64,000 nt of DNA from Micromonospora sp. NBRC 110009. Lineage in GTDB: Bacteria > Actinomycetota > Actinomycetes > Mycobacteriales > Micromonosporaceae. The notes below the pieces were generated by a model, which was not told where the DNA came from, made no database searches, and worked only from the letters and a program-made list of their open reading frames with translations. The stretch's first letter is position 1, and every line of letters starts with the position of its first letter. Position numbers and translations under genes: made by a program. Location: assembly GCF_030518795.1 (NCBI RefSeq), contig NZ_CP130427.1, forward strand, positions 1,054,001-1,118,000, read 5' to 3'. Shown piece by piece: positions 1 to 6,663 of this stretch.

Positions 1-462
1 GTCGGCCAGCCGGGCGGGGAAGCCGCCGGTGGCGATCGGACCCCAGCTGTCGATGGTGACCCGGATCAGCGACTTGCCCTGCTGCACCATGGCCTCCCGG
101 TACTCGTCCCAGTCCGGGTGCTCGCCGGAGATGCTGCGGAAGTACTCCACCAGCGGCTCGAGCGCCTCGGGCAGGTCGAGCACCTCGGCGGTGCCGTCCA
201 CCTGGACCCAGGGCCCGTTCCAGTCCTCGGAGAGCACGCAGGCGGAGACCCGGGGGTCGCGGCGGATGTTGGCGGCCTTGGCCCGCTCGGGGTAGGTGGA
301 GATCACCAGCCGACCCTCGGCATCCACCCCGCAGGAGACCGGGGAGGACTGCGGGCGGCCGTCGGAACGGGTCGTCATCAGCACGACCTTGTGCCGGGGG
401 CGGAGGAACTCGATCAGGGCGTCCCGGTCGACCCGGGTGTTGGTCGCGATGCTGCGTGCCAT
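1..462 (-). CDS. PPOX-class (flavin/F420-type) oxidoreductase, 3' end cut off
   Basis: The product is a split-barrel oxidoreductase of the pyridoxamine 5'-phosphate oxidase-like class; actinobacterial members usually bind F420 or FMN in the cytoplasm. I read 154 codons from an ATG at 462 to the window edge, so the C-terminus is missing. The family signature GRPQSSPV lies at about residues 35-42, followed by a strand reading RLVISTYPERAKAANIRRDP that fits the cofactor-binding core. The physiological substrate cannot be told. It is transcribed away from the motif-sharing pair that starts at 609 and shares its upstream region. Codon use is typical of the host, unlike the next two genes. Confidence 0.8.
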   Translation of the reverse strand, partial: MARSIATNTRVDRDALIEFLRPRHKVVLMTTRSDGRPQSSPVSCGVDAEGRLVISTYPERAKAANIRRDPRVSACVLSEDWNGPWVQVDGTAEVLDLPEALEPLVEYFRSISGEHPDWDEYREAMVQQGKSLIRVTIDSWGPIATGGFPARLAD

Positions 463-608
463 GCCCCGGTTCTACCAGGCGCTCCCCCCAGTAAGGAGGC
501 ACCTGTCAAGACGAACGGCGGTCACCTTCCGTCAAGATGACGTCACTTCATGTCTCCGAATTGCCTTATGTTCATTTGCCTGGGGCAACTTGCACGTCAG
601 GAGGCATC

Positions 609-962
609 GTGGAGGTCAAGGGGAGCCAGTTCGGCAATATCCAGAACGGGGACACGATCATCAACAACGGCAACATTGCGATGACGCTCACTGACGTCCG
701 CCTGCGGGTCGTGCAGGAGTTGGGGGCATTGCAGGACCACCTCGCGGGAGCCTCAACCCGAGGCGTGGTCGAGCCGGATGCGGCCCAGGCGGCTAGCGTC
801 GAACTCGCCACAGCCACGCGAGAGGTCGCCTCAGGTCACGGCACAATGGCCCTTCCAGCCTTGGAGCGAGCGCAGCACATCCTGAGCGCGGTGGCGGGAA
901 CCGCGCCAATGGTGGATGCGATCGTGAAGATCGTCGGACTTATAAACGGCAGCGGGAACTAG
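609..962 (+). CDS. Small helical protein with N-terminal amyloid-like motif
   Basis: This gene encodes 117 residues from a GTG start with an AGGAGG ribosome site 4-5 bases upstream. Residues 9-22 read GNIQNGDTIINNGN, rich in Asn and Gly with alternating hydrophobics. The rest (about 24-112) is predicted helical and ends in a hydrophobic stretch, APMVDAIVKIVGLI. I do not recognise a named domain. The motif recurs at the N-terminus of the next gene, which starts 14 bases downstream. Shared motifs on adjacent proteins are known from bacterial amyloid-signalling systems, where a sensor templates assembly of an effector. By analogy this small protein could be the effector or adaptor, but that is inference. 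Codon use is less GC-rich than the neighbours, suggesting transfer. Confidence 0.75.
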   Translation: MEVKGSQFGNIQNGDTIINNGNIAMTLTDVRLRVVQELGALQDHLAGASTRGVVEPDAAQAASVELATATREVASGHGTMALPALERAQHILSAVAGTAPMVDAIVKIVGLINGSGN

Positions 963-976
963 CCCGGCAGCGCATC

Positions 977-2482
977 GTGGGCAACTCAACCTTCTTTCAG
1001 AGCGGGAGCGTCCAGAACGCCGATAAGATCTACAACTTTGGTGACAACAGCGACCCCATGGCGGCCGGGCGGCGACTCCTTGACGAGCGGGCATACCGGC
1101 AGGCCGCACAGTGCTTTGAACGTTTTCTCGCACAGGGGGCCAGCCAGCAGTCCAGCAAGCGGGCCGAGGCCAACGTTCTGGTGGCGATTGCCATGCTCGC
1201 ACGCCATCCCCCTTCCTATCGCACACCGGAGCAGGCCACCAAGATCGTCCACCACTTGATGGCGGCGGAAACCAGCCTCGCCGCCGTGGTCGCAGGCCTC
1301 GTCCGGGACGACTACTACCTGTCGGTGGGCATCAGCGATCCGTCAGACCTAGCCACGCTCGCGTCGACCGCTGAACCAGCCAACTTGACGCTCGACGAGC
1401 TAAATCTGATTGAGCGGCACCTCGCGGCAGTTCCGGGTCGGACTTGGGAACGTCTCCGGGCACACTGTCGCTCGCTCGGGATCCACCTCCCGGCAGCCGC
1501 CGCAGGGCCACCCAGTGCCATGACGACCACCGCACGACTCATCGGCGTTTCCAAATACTTCGTCACCCTGCCGCCGGCCCCACCACCAGACCGGGGAGGC
1601 CTTGCCGCAACCTTGGTCGGCCTCGGGCTGGGATTGGCACTGCTGCCGTGTGGCGGCCTCTATGTCGAGACGCGCTGGTACGTGGGTCTCGCCCTCTTGA
1701 TCTTGCTGCCCGCGGTAGGGGTAGTAGTCGGCTTGGTCGGCATTGGGCTCTGGCGCGACAGCCAGCAGGACCGCAAGGCTCGGCAGCGCTACGAAGAGGC
1801 AAGGGCAGCCGCCGCGGGCGGCCCGTCCGATAAGCAGATGGACACCTGGCTCGAGCAGGACGTAATGGCCCGTGGTGCACGTCGATTGCGCCTCAATCCG
1901 GCGCTGGTAGCCGGTTCAGGCGACCTATTGGTGGAACCACAGGCAGCCGTCGGAGTGTCTCGACTGGAAAGTGACCAGACCGTAGAGCAGGTCGTCGCAC
2001 AGGGGAACTCGACCCGGATCCGCGTGGTTAGGAAGCGGACGACCCTCGGCAAGACGCGCGTGGGTAAGGACGGCAAGTTGCGCTCAGATCATTACGAGGT
2101 GCTCGTGCTGTACCTCTCCGCCCACCGCGCTTCAGTGTTCAAGTGCGACCTCGACCTCGCCACCCGGCAACTACTGACCGAGGAGACCGTCACCTTCCAC
2201 TACCGCGACGTCGTAAGCATCTCGAGCCGAACGATCGTTCTGCCGAAGAGCGCCGAGGGCGCGATTCCCATCTTGGACGCCGTGTCCGGACGCAACATGC
2301 GCCACTTCGCCGACTCCCGTTTCACTCTCTCGCTCGTCAATGGCCAGCACCTGGAGGTGAGCGTGGCCCTGAACACCGACAACCGGGAACTGGAAGTAGC
2401 TTGGGCGAATAGCGACGTCCACCAGGTCGTCGAGCGGATGGTGTGGTCCCGCAAGGAACAGGAGGAAGGATCCTCTTCCTGA
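977..2482 (+). CDS. Motif-bearing helical-repeat membrane protein
   Basis: The product has 501 residues from a GTG start and no clear ribosome site, 14 bases after the previous stop, so translational coupling is likely. Residues 10-23 (GSVQNADKIYNFGD) match the N-terminal motif of the upstream protein. About residues 28-170 form a helical, TPR-like region starting AAGRRLLDERAYRQAAQCFE. Two membrane spans lie near 208-230 and 234-259, followed by a charged linker. A C-terminal mostly beta domain (about 300-490), including VTFHYRDVVSI, suggests a PH-like fold; that is a guess. Both termini should be cytosolic. I do not recognise the family. Codon use is less GC-rich than the rest of the window. 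The stop lies one base from the stop of the convergent gene. Confidence 0.8.
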   Translation: MGNSTFFQSGSVQNADKIYNFGDNSDPMAAGRRLLDERAYRQAAQCFERFLAQGASQQSSKRAEANVLVAIAMLARHPPSYRTPEQATKIVHHLMAAETSLAAVVAGLVRDDYYLSVGISDPSDLATLASTAEPANLTLDELNLIERHLAAVPGRTWERLRAHCRSLGIHLPAAAAGPPSAMTTTARLIGVSKYFVTLPPAPPPDRGGLAATLVGLGLGLALLPCGGLYVETRWYVGLALLILLPAVGVVVGLVGIGLWRDSQQDRKARQRYEEARAAAAGGPSDKQMDTWLEQDVMARGARRLRLNPALVAGSGDLLVEPQAAVGVSRLESDQTVEQVVAQGNSTRIRVVRKRTTLGKTRVGKDGKLRSDHYEVLVLYLSAHRASVFKCDLDLATRQLLTEETVTFHYRDVVSISSRTIVLPKSAEGAIPILDAVSGRNMRHFADSRFTLSLVNGQHLEVSVALNTDNRELEVAWANSDVHQVVERMVWSRKEQEEGSSS

Positions 2483-2483
2483 C

Positions 2484-3131
2484 TTAACTTTCACTGTGAC
2501 GGCTGGCGACGCGACGGGGGGCGGCCTGGGCCGGCACCCGGGGCCGGGCCGTCGGCCGCCAGGCCCGGCCGTTGGCGTAGATCACCCGGAAGCCGAGGTA
2601 GGAGGCGAGGGGCGCCCAGTGCGCCGAGCCCATCCGGAGTTCGGCGGCGTTGTGCCGCTGGCCGTTGGCCAGCACGTCGAGCAGCACGGTCTCGAAGGCG
2701 GCCGATTCCACCCAGTCCACGTCCCGGGTGAAACCGCAGATCAGCGCCGCCCCGGTGATGTCGAGGAAGTCGCGGAGCGTGGCATCGGAGGCGCGCAGCA
2801 CGGAACAGCTGCCGAAGTAGAGGCGGCGCCCCTCGCAGCGGCCGGCCATCCGTTCGGCGACGTCGGCCAGCTCGACGGAATCCCAGTCGGTGAGGCAGAG
2901 CCGGCTGGGCTCGCCGTGCATGGCGAAGAAACCCACCCGGTAGTCGGCGTACTGCTTGAGCAGCCAGCGGTCGAGGAAGTAGAAGAGCTCGTCGCGGGTG
3001 GCGGCGTCCTTGTGGATGAAGCGGATCCGGCCCAGCCGTTCGAGCAGTTCAAGGGTGGGCAGGACGGATCCGCGCTCGTTGAGGTCGCGGTGCCACTGCC
3101 CCTCGACGCAGAAGATGCCGCCCCGCGCCAA
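2484..3131 (-). CDS. Caspase/CHAT-like putative cysteine peptidase
   Basis: The product has 215 residues from a TTG start; a strong GGGGGAGG ribosome site about 7 bases upstream supports it. The layout fits a caspase-like/CHAT hydrolase: a strand ending FFAMHGE places His72-Gly73, a strand ending LYFGSCS places Cys109, and a later GAALICGFTRDVDWVESAAF resembles the CHAT segment after the catalytic Cys. These residues are visible; protease activity is inferred and the protein could equally be an inactive member. The last 30 residues are basic and probably disordered. It converges on the motif-bearing pair with stops one base apart. It may simply be a conserved host gene, because its codon use is typical. 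Confidence 0.7.
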   Translation of the reverse strand: MARGGIFCVEGQWHRDLNERGSVLPTLELLERLGRIRFIHKDAATRDELFYFLDRWLLKQYADYRVGFFAMHGEPSRLCLTDWDSVELADVAERMAGRCEGRRLYFGSCSVLRASDATLRDFLDITGAALICGFTRDVDWVESAAFETVLLDVLANGQRHNAAELRMGSAHWAPLASYLGFRVIYANGRAWRPTARPRVPAQAAPRRVASRHSES

Positions 3132-3476
3132 CGCCTACCTCCCCCGCCTGCGAAGGCCGCCCGGCACGTCGTCCCGCCGGGCCGCAGCGCAGACGTTACC
3201 GGCTGCGGGCCACCTGGCAACCTCACCATCGGTGCCGTCGGGACGCCATTTCCGTCACGTTTGGGCCAACGCGGGCGCCGGAGGCCGGTCTCGGCCGGGA
3301 TGGGCGATTCCCGTATTCGGTGCAATTTGCAGCAACCCCCACCGAACTGCGGTTATGAGAGTAATTCGGGTAAACAGCCGCCGGCAGGTTGAGACGGTGT
3401 CAGGGTGGATGGGACGGGACATCCCGGGCGATGTCCGTGTCACCTTCCCAATCCCACTCCTACCAGGAGGAATCCT
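3132..3476. other. 345-base intergenic region upstream of the M15 peptidase
   Basis: This divergent region must hold promoters for the caspase-like gene and the M15 peptidase. I see one perfect 7-bp hairpin at 3417-3436 (GGACATC / GATGTCC) in the leader of the peptidase, about 40 bases before its start. There is no convincing protein-coding frame. I looked for the c-di-AMP riboswitch core found upstream of the NlpC/P60 gene in this window and did not find it here. Confidence 0.4.
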
Positions 3477-4256
3477 GTGCGCGTCAACATGCTGAAGCGG
3501 GTGGCCGTCGCGTTCGCGCTCGCCCTGCCCGGGGCCGCGATCGCCACGGTGGTTGCTGCGCCGGCGGCCCATGCCGACGGTTGCTACACGTGGAACCGCA
3601 ACCTTTCCCAGGGCACCTCCGGGGAGGATGTCCGCCAGTTGCAGATCCGGGTGGCCGGCTGGGCCGCCTACCGGAGCATCGTCCGGGTCGACGGCAAGTA
3701 CGGTCCCGAGACCGCCGCCGCGGTCAAGCGCTTCCAGTCCGCTTACGGGCTGCGCGTCGACGGCATCGCCGGCCCGCAGACCTTCGGCAAGATCTACGAG
3801 CTGCAGGACGACGACTGCACCCCGAAGCACTTCAGCTACGCCGAACTGGACAACGGCTGCGGCGGTAGCGGCTTCAGCGGCGGCCCGCTCTCGGCGAGCG
3901 CGACCCGGGAGAAGGCCCTGCGCGAGATGTGGAAGCTGGAGGCGCTGCGGCGCGGCCTCGGCGACAAGCCACTCCCGGTGTCCAGCGGGTTCCGCAGCAC
4001 CGCCTGCAACCGCCAGGTCGGCGGCGCGTCAGACAGCCAGCACCTCTACGGCGACGCGGCCGACCTCACCCCGCGTACCGTGTCGCTGTGCCAGGTGGCC
4101 CGGGAGGCCCGCTACCACGGCTTCAGCGGGATCTTCGGCCCCGGCTATCCGGACCACAGCAACCAGGTCCACGTGGACTCACGGCGCGAGAACAACAGCG
4201 ACAAGAGTGCGAACTCGACCTTCTGGTCCGCCCCGAACTGCGGGGTCGGCAACTGA
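3477..4256 (+). CDS. Secreted M15-family peptidase with peptidoglycan-binding domain
   Basis: The product has 259 residues from a GTG start with CAGGAGG 6 bases upstream. A Sec signal peptide ends near AHA-DG (residue 33). A PG_binding_1 domain spans about 46-105 (LSQGTSGEDVRQLQ ... DGIAGPQTF). An M15-type D-Ala-D-Ala carboxypeptidase/endopeptidase domain covers about 140-245, with candidate zinc ligands His189 and Asp196 in SQHLYGDAADL and His232 in NQVHVD. It would trim or cleave peptide stems in the cell wall outside the membrane. A strong terminator follows at 4266-4308. An internal ATG four codons later is possible but has no ribosome site of its own. Confidence 0.88.
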   Translation: MRVNMLKRVAVAFALALPGAAIATVVAAPAAHADGCYTWNRNLSQGTSGEDVRQLQIRVAGWAAYRSIVRVDGKYGPETAAAVKRFQSAYGLRVDGIAGPQTFGKIYELQDDDCTPKHFSYAELDNGCGGSGFSGGPLSASATREKALREMWKLEALRRGLGDKPLPVSSGFRSTACNRQVGGASDSQHLYGDAADLTPRTVSLCQVAREARYHGFSGIFGPGYPDHSNQVHVDSRRENNSDKSANSTFWSAPNCGVGN

Positions 4257-4265
4257 GTCGACGGC

Positions 4266-4308
4266 CGGCGGCCCGACGCAGGGTGGGGGTACCCGCGTCG
4301 GGCCGCCG
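4266..4308 (+). terminator. Intrinsic-type terminator hairpin after the M15 peptidase
   Basis: A perfect 14-bp stem (4266-4279 with 4295-4308) carries a further 4-bp inner pair (GGGT/ACCC) around a G-rich loop. It begins 10 bases after the stop codon and lies between two convergent genes, so it may serve both strands. There is no U-tract, as is usual in high-GC actinobacteria. Confidence 0.7.
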
Positions 4309-4326
4309 TCCCGTCGCCCCGGGTCG

Positions 4327-4776
4327 TCAGCTGGCCCGGGGCCAGCGCGGCCGAGGGGCGGGGGGCACCGCCGGCCGGCCGGTACCGCCGGGCCGGATCG
4401 CGGGCCGCACCCCAGGTGCGGCGACCCGGCCGGCCTGGCCGCGCGGGGACTGGGCTGCCGGGACCGCCGGCCGCGGCCCGGTCAGCACGAACGGGAAGGG
4501 CACGTGCACGAACGGGTTGCCGTGCCGCACCAGCGCGTCGATCTGACGCTCGTTGAGGCCGTGGGCCTCCAGCACGCGCCGTCCCCACCGGTGCAGCCGG
4601 CACGGGTACGCGGCGCCGTCGTTGCGGCACTTGGGTCCGGCGGGCCACTCCTCGGCGGCGTGCACCACCACCGCCCGGACCGCGAGCCGGACATCCTCCG
4701 GGGTCAGCTGCGCCGGTACCGGCACCTCACCCAGGATCTGATCGATGGGATCCGTCGACTGCTCACCAACTCGCAC
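4327..4776 (-). CDS. Conserved hypothetical protein, Pro-rich tail
   Basis: The product has 149 residues from a GTG start with GGGAGG 6 bases upstream; the open frame extends further 5' but lacks a better start. The first 90 residues look folded and coding (TDPIDQILGEVPVPAQLTPEDVRLAVRAV, then WGRRVLEAHGLNERQIDALVRHG), with two Cys (in PKCRNDGAAYPCRLHRW) that might bind metal. The remainder is Pro/Ala/Arg-rich and probably disordered. I do not recognise the family. A possible small gene overlaps its start by 14 bases, suggesting a coupled pair. Confidence 0.6.
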   Translation of the reverse strand: MRVGEQSTDPIDQILGEVPVPAQLTPEDVRLAVRAVVVHAAEEWPAGPKCRNDGAAYPCRLHRWGRRVLEAHGLNERQIDALVRHGNPFVHVPFPFVLTGPRPAVPAAQSPRGQAGRVAAPGVRPAIRPGGTGRPAVPPAPRPRWPRAS

Positions 4777-4909
4777 GGCAGGCCTCCCGCAGCTCGGCAG
4801 CGGTGCGGCTGACCCGCCGCACCACATCCTCGGCCACTGGTACGGCCGGCGGGCGGCAGGAGTTCAATCCCGCCCGGCGGCCAGCGGGTCCTCCCGGGGT
4901 GAGCACCAC
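4763..4909 (-). CDS. Possible small protein upstream of and overlapping the preceding gene
   Basis: About 48 codons could be read from a GTG near 4909 (or the next GTG at 4906). The last part, VAEDVVRRVSRTAAELREACRASW, looks like a genuine amphipathic helix and its stop overlaps the start of the 149-residue gene by 14 bases, as in translationally coupled pairs. There is no clear ribosome site and the N-terminal half is unconvincing. It may be noise or the tail of a decayed gene. Confidence 0.3.
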   Translation of the reverse strand: MVLTPGGPAGRRAGLNSCRPPAVPVAEDVVRRVSRTAAELREACRASW

Positions 4910-5031
4910 GACGCCACCGTCGCCCTGGTTCCGGCGCCGTAACGAGGTCGTGCCGCTGGTCGCCGAACAGGTGGCGGCCGGTGTGGCCGCCGGGTCGCCC
5001 CTACACTCGGGTGACCCTGCCCCCGGATCCG

Positions 5032-5538
5032 ATGGGAAGTCCCGTGCGTCGCTGGCCCGCCGCCCTGGCCCTGGTCCTGCTGCTCGCCGGCTGCGGCGGG
5101 GGCGCCCAGTCGACCCAGTTCCCGACCTGGCAGACCCCCTCGCCGACCGCTTCGGCCCCCCTGACGATGAAGGAGGCGAAGGGCCGGTACCTGTCGATCG
5201 TGGCGCCGTACAACACGGCGCTGGACGAGCTGGAGGCGGCACTGAAGGCCGGCAAGCCGTGGCGGACGGTGCGTGGCCTGGCCCGCACGGTCGCCACCAC
5301 CAACGCCGCCCACGCCGAGCAGCTCCGGACCACCGCCTGGCCGGCGCCGGCGCGGGCGCCGATCGCCGCGCTGCTCAAGGAGAACGACGTGGCGCTGCGG
5401 CACTGGCAGCTGGCCGCCGAGGCGAACAGCGCCACGGCGCTGATGCGGGAGATCCGCGCCGCCGCCGCGCACGACGGCGGCACCCAGGCCAACCGGGTCC
5501 GCACCACGCTCGGCCTGCCCGTCTACAAGAAGAGCTGA
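5032..5538 (+). CDS. Putative lipoprotein
   Basis: The product is about 168 residues from ATG 5032; a GTG at 5044, four codons on, has a GGGAAG just upstream and is an alternative start. The N-terminus MGSPVRRWPAALALVLLLAG-C is a lipoprotein signal with the lipobox LLAGC, so the mature protein should be anchored to the outer face of the membrane. The mature part has a Thr/Pro/Ser linker and then a helical domain (about 45-165) with heptad-like hydrophobics. Function is unknown. A TACACT -10-like box lies at 5001-5006. Confidence 0.75.
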   Translation: MGSPVRRWPAALALVLLLAGCGGGAQSTQFPTWQTPSPTASAPLTMKEAKGRYLSIVAPYNTALDELEAALKAGKPWRTVRGLARTVATTNAAHAEQLRTTAWPAPARAPIAALLKENDVALRHWQLAAEANSATALMREIRAAAAHDGGTQANRVRTTLGLPVYKKS

Positions 5539-5551
5539 CCTCGGGGTACGG

Positions 5552-6565
5552 CTACCGACGCTCGACCGACTCCGCCGCCGCCCGGGTCCGGCCGGCGGCC
5601 AGGGCCAGCAGCAGGCCGCCGGCGAGCCCGGCGGCCAGCCCGGCGAGGGTGACCGGCGCGTCGGTGTCCGCGTCGCCGATCGCGATGTTGCCGCTCAGCC
5701 GGGTGAGCACCGGACCGATCGGCAGCCAGGCCAGGACCAGCGTGGCGGCGACCAGGAGCATCGGCAGACCGACGGCGGTCACCCCGGCCACCCCGGCGTA
5801 CCAGGCCGGCTCGGAACGGCCCGGCGGCCGGGCCCGGGCGAGCGCGGCCACCCCCGTCACCAGCAGCACGCCACCGGCCCAGAGGGTGAGCGGGGCGGCG
5901 TCGGGCGGGGTCAGCCGGATGCCGATCACTGTGGCCGCGCCGAGCACCGCCAGGCCCGCGGCCGGCCGGGCGCGGGAGCGGGCCGACGCCGGTACGGCCG
6001 CCAGCGCGGCGCCGATCGCCAACGCGAGCATGAGCAGGCCGGTGCCGAGGCCGGCCCAGACCAGCTGCGGCTCCCGGTCGGTGGGCGACGTCACCGCCGC
6101 GCCGAGGACCGCCAGCACCGCCGCGACGACGGCGGCGACCAGCAGCGTGCGGCGGGTTGCCGCCCGGTCCGGCGCGGCGGCTCCGGCCCGGCGCCGCAGC
6201 AGCAGCACCACCGTGCCGCCGAGCACCAGGAACCCGGCGGCGGCGAGCGGTGCCACGTACCGCCAGCCCGCCAGGTCGGCCCGGTCGACGGCCAGGTCGG
6301 CGAGGAGCCCGCCGCCACCCAGCGCCCCGGCTGCGAGGGTCGCCGTTCGGCCGCCGGCGAAGGCGAGCAGCAGGCCCAGCCCGACGCCGACCAGCGCGGT
6401 GAGGCGCACCTCCCGCGCCCAGTAGGTGTTGTTGTCGGGCAGCACCTCGGACCACGGGCCGGCCGGCTCGGTCAGCGGTTGCAGCACCGCCATGCCGACC
6501 GCCCACCAGAGCGTCGAGGCGGCGGCGAGGAGCAAGCCGGTCGTGTGCCACGGGTTCCCACGCAT
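5552..6565 (-). CDS. Multi-pass membrane protein, unknown function
   Basis: The product has 337 residues from an ATG, with roughly eight to nine hydrophobic segments separated by short Arg-rich loops. One larger extracytoplasmic loop after the first span contains EVLPDNNTYWAREVRLT. There is no recognisable catalytic or transport motif. It is tail-to-tail with the lipoprotein (stops 13 bases apart) and lies downstream of the M6-like protease gene on the same strand, separated by a strong terminator, so it is probably transcribed on its own. Confidence 0.7.
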   Translation of the reverse strand: MRGNPWHTTGLLLAAASTLWWAVGMAVLQPLTEPAGPWSEVLPDNNTYWAREVRLTALVGVGLGLLLAFAGGRTATLAAGALGGGGLLADLAVDRADLAGWRYVAPLAAAGFLVLGGTVVLLLRRRAGAAAPDRAATRRTLLVAAVVAAVLAVLGAAVTSPTDREPQLVWAGLGTGLLMLALAIGAALAAVPASARSRARPAAGLAVLGAATVIGIRLTPPDAAPLTLWAGGVLLVTGVAALARARPPGRSEPAWYAGVAGVTAVGLPMLLVAATLVLAWLPIGPVLTRLSGNIAIGDADTDAPVTLAGLAAGLAGGLLLALAAGRTRAAAESVERR

Positions 6566-6619
6566 GGGCAGGAACGGTACCGGCTGGCCGCGGGCCCGGC
6601 GATCCCGCCGGGGCGGCGA

Positions 6620-6650
6620 CGGGCCCGCGCCGACGTGCGGCGCGGGCCCG
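6620..6650 (-). terminator. Terminator hairpin after the M6-like protease
   Basis: A perfect 13-bp GC stem (6620-6632 with 6638-6650) with a 5-base loop lies 13 bases beyond the stop codon of the protease gene on the minus strand. Confidence 0.75.
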
Positions 6651-6663
6651 AAGGGGTACCGGA

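Noticed and set aside
503..545. Direct repeat GTCAAGA and the TGACGTCA palindrome upstream of the motif pair
   Set aside because: Short and not clearly positioned relative to a promoter; too weak to call an operator.
3132..3476. Possible c-di-AMP riboswitch upstream of the M15 peptidase
   Set aside because: The conserved GGGGTGAATC and CCGAAnCCGTCAGCTAA elements are absent; only a simple hairpin is visible.
4864..5472. Minus-strand frame opposite the lipoprotein at 5032
   Set aside because: No hydrophobic or catalytic pattern, Arg/Gly-rich; the plus strand has a clear lipoprotein signal.
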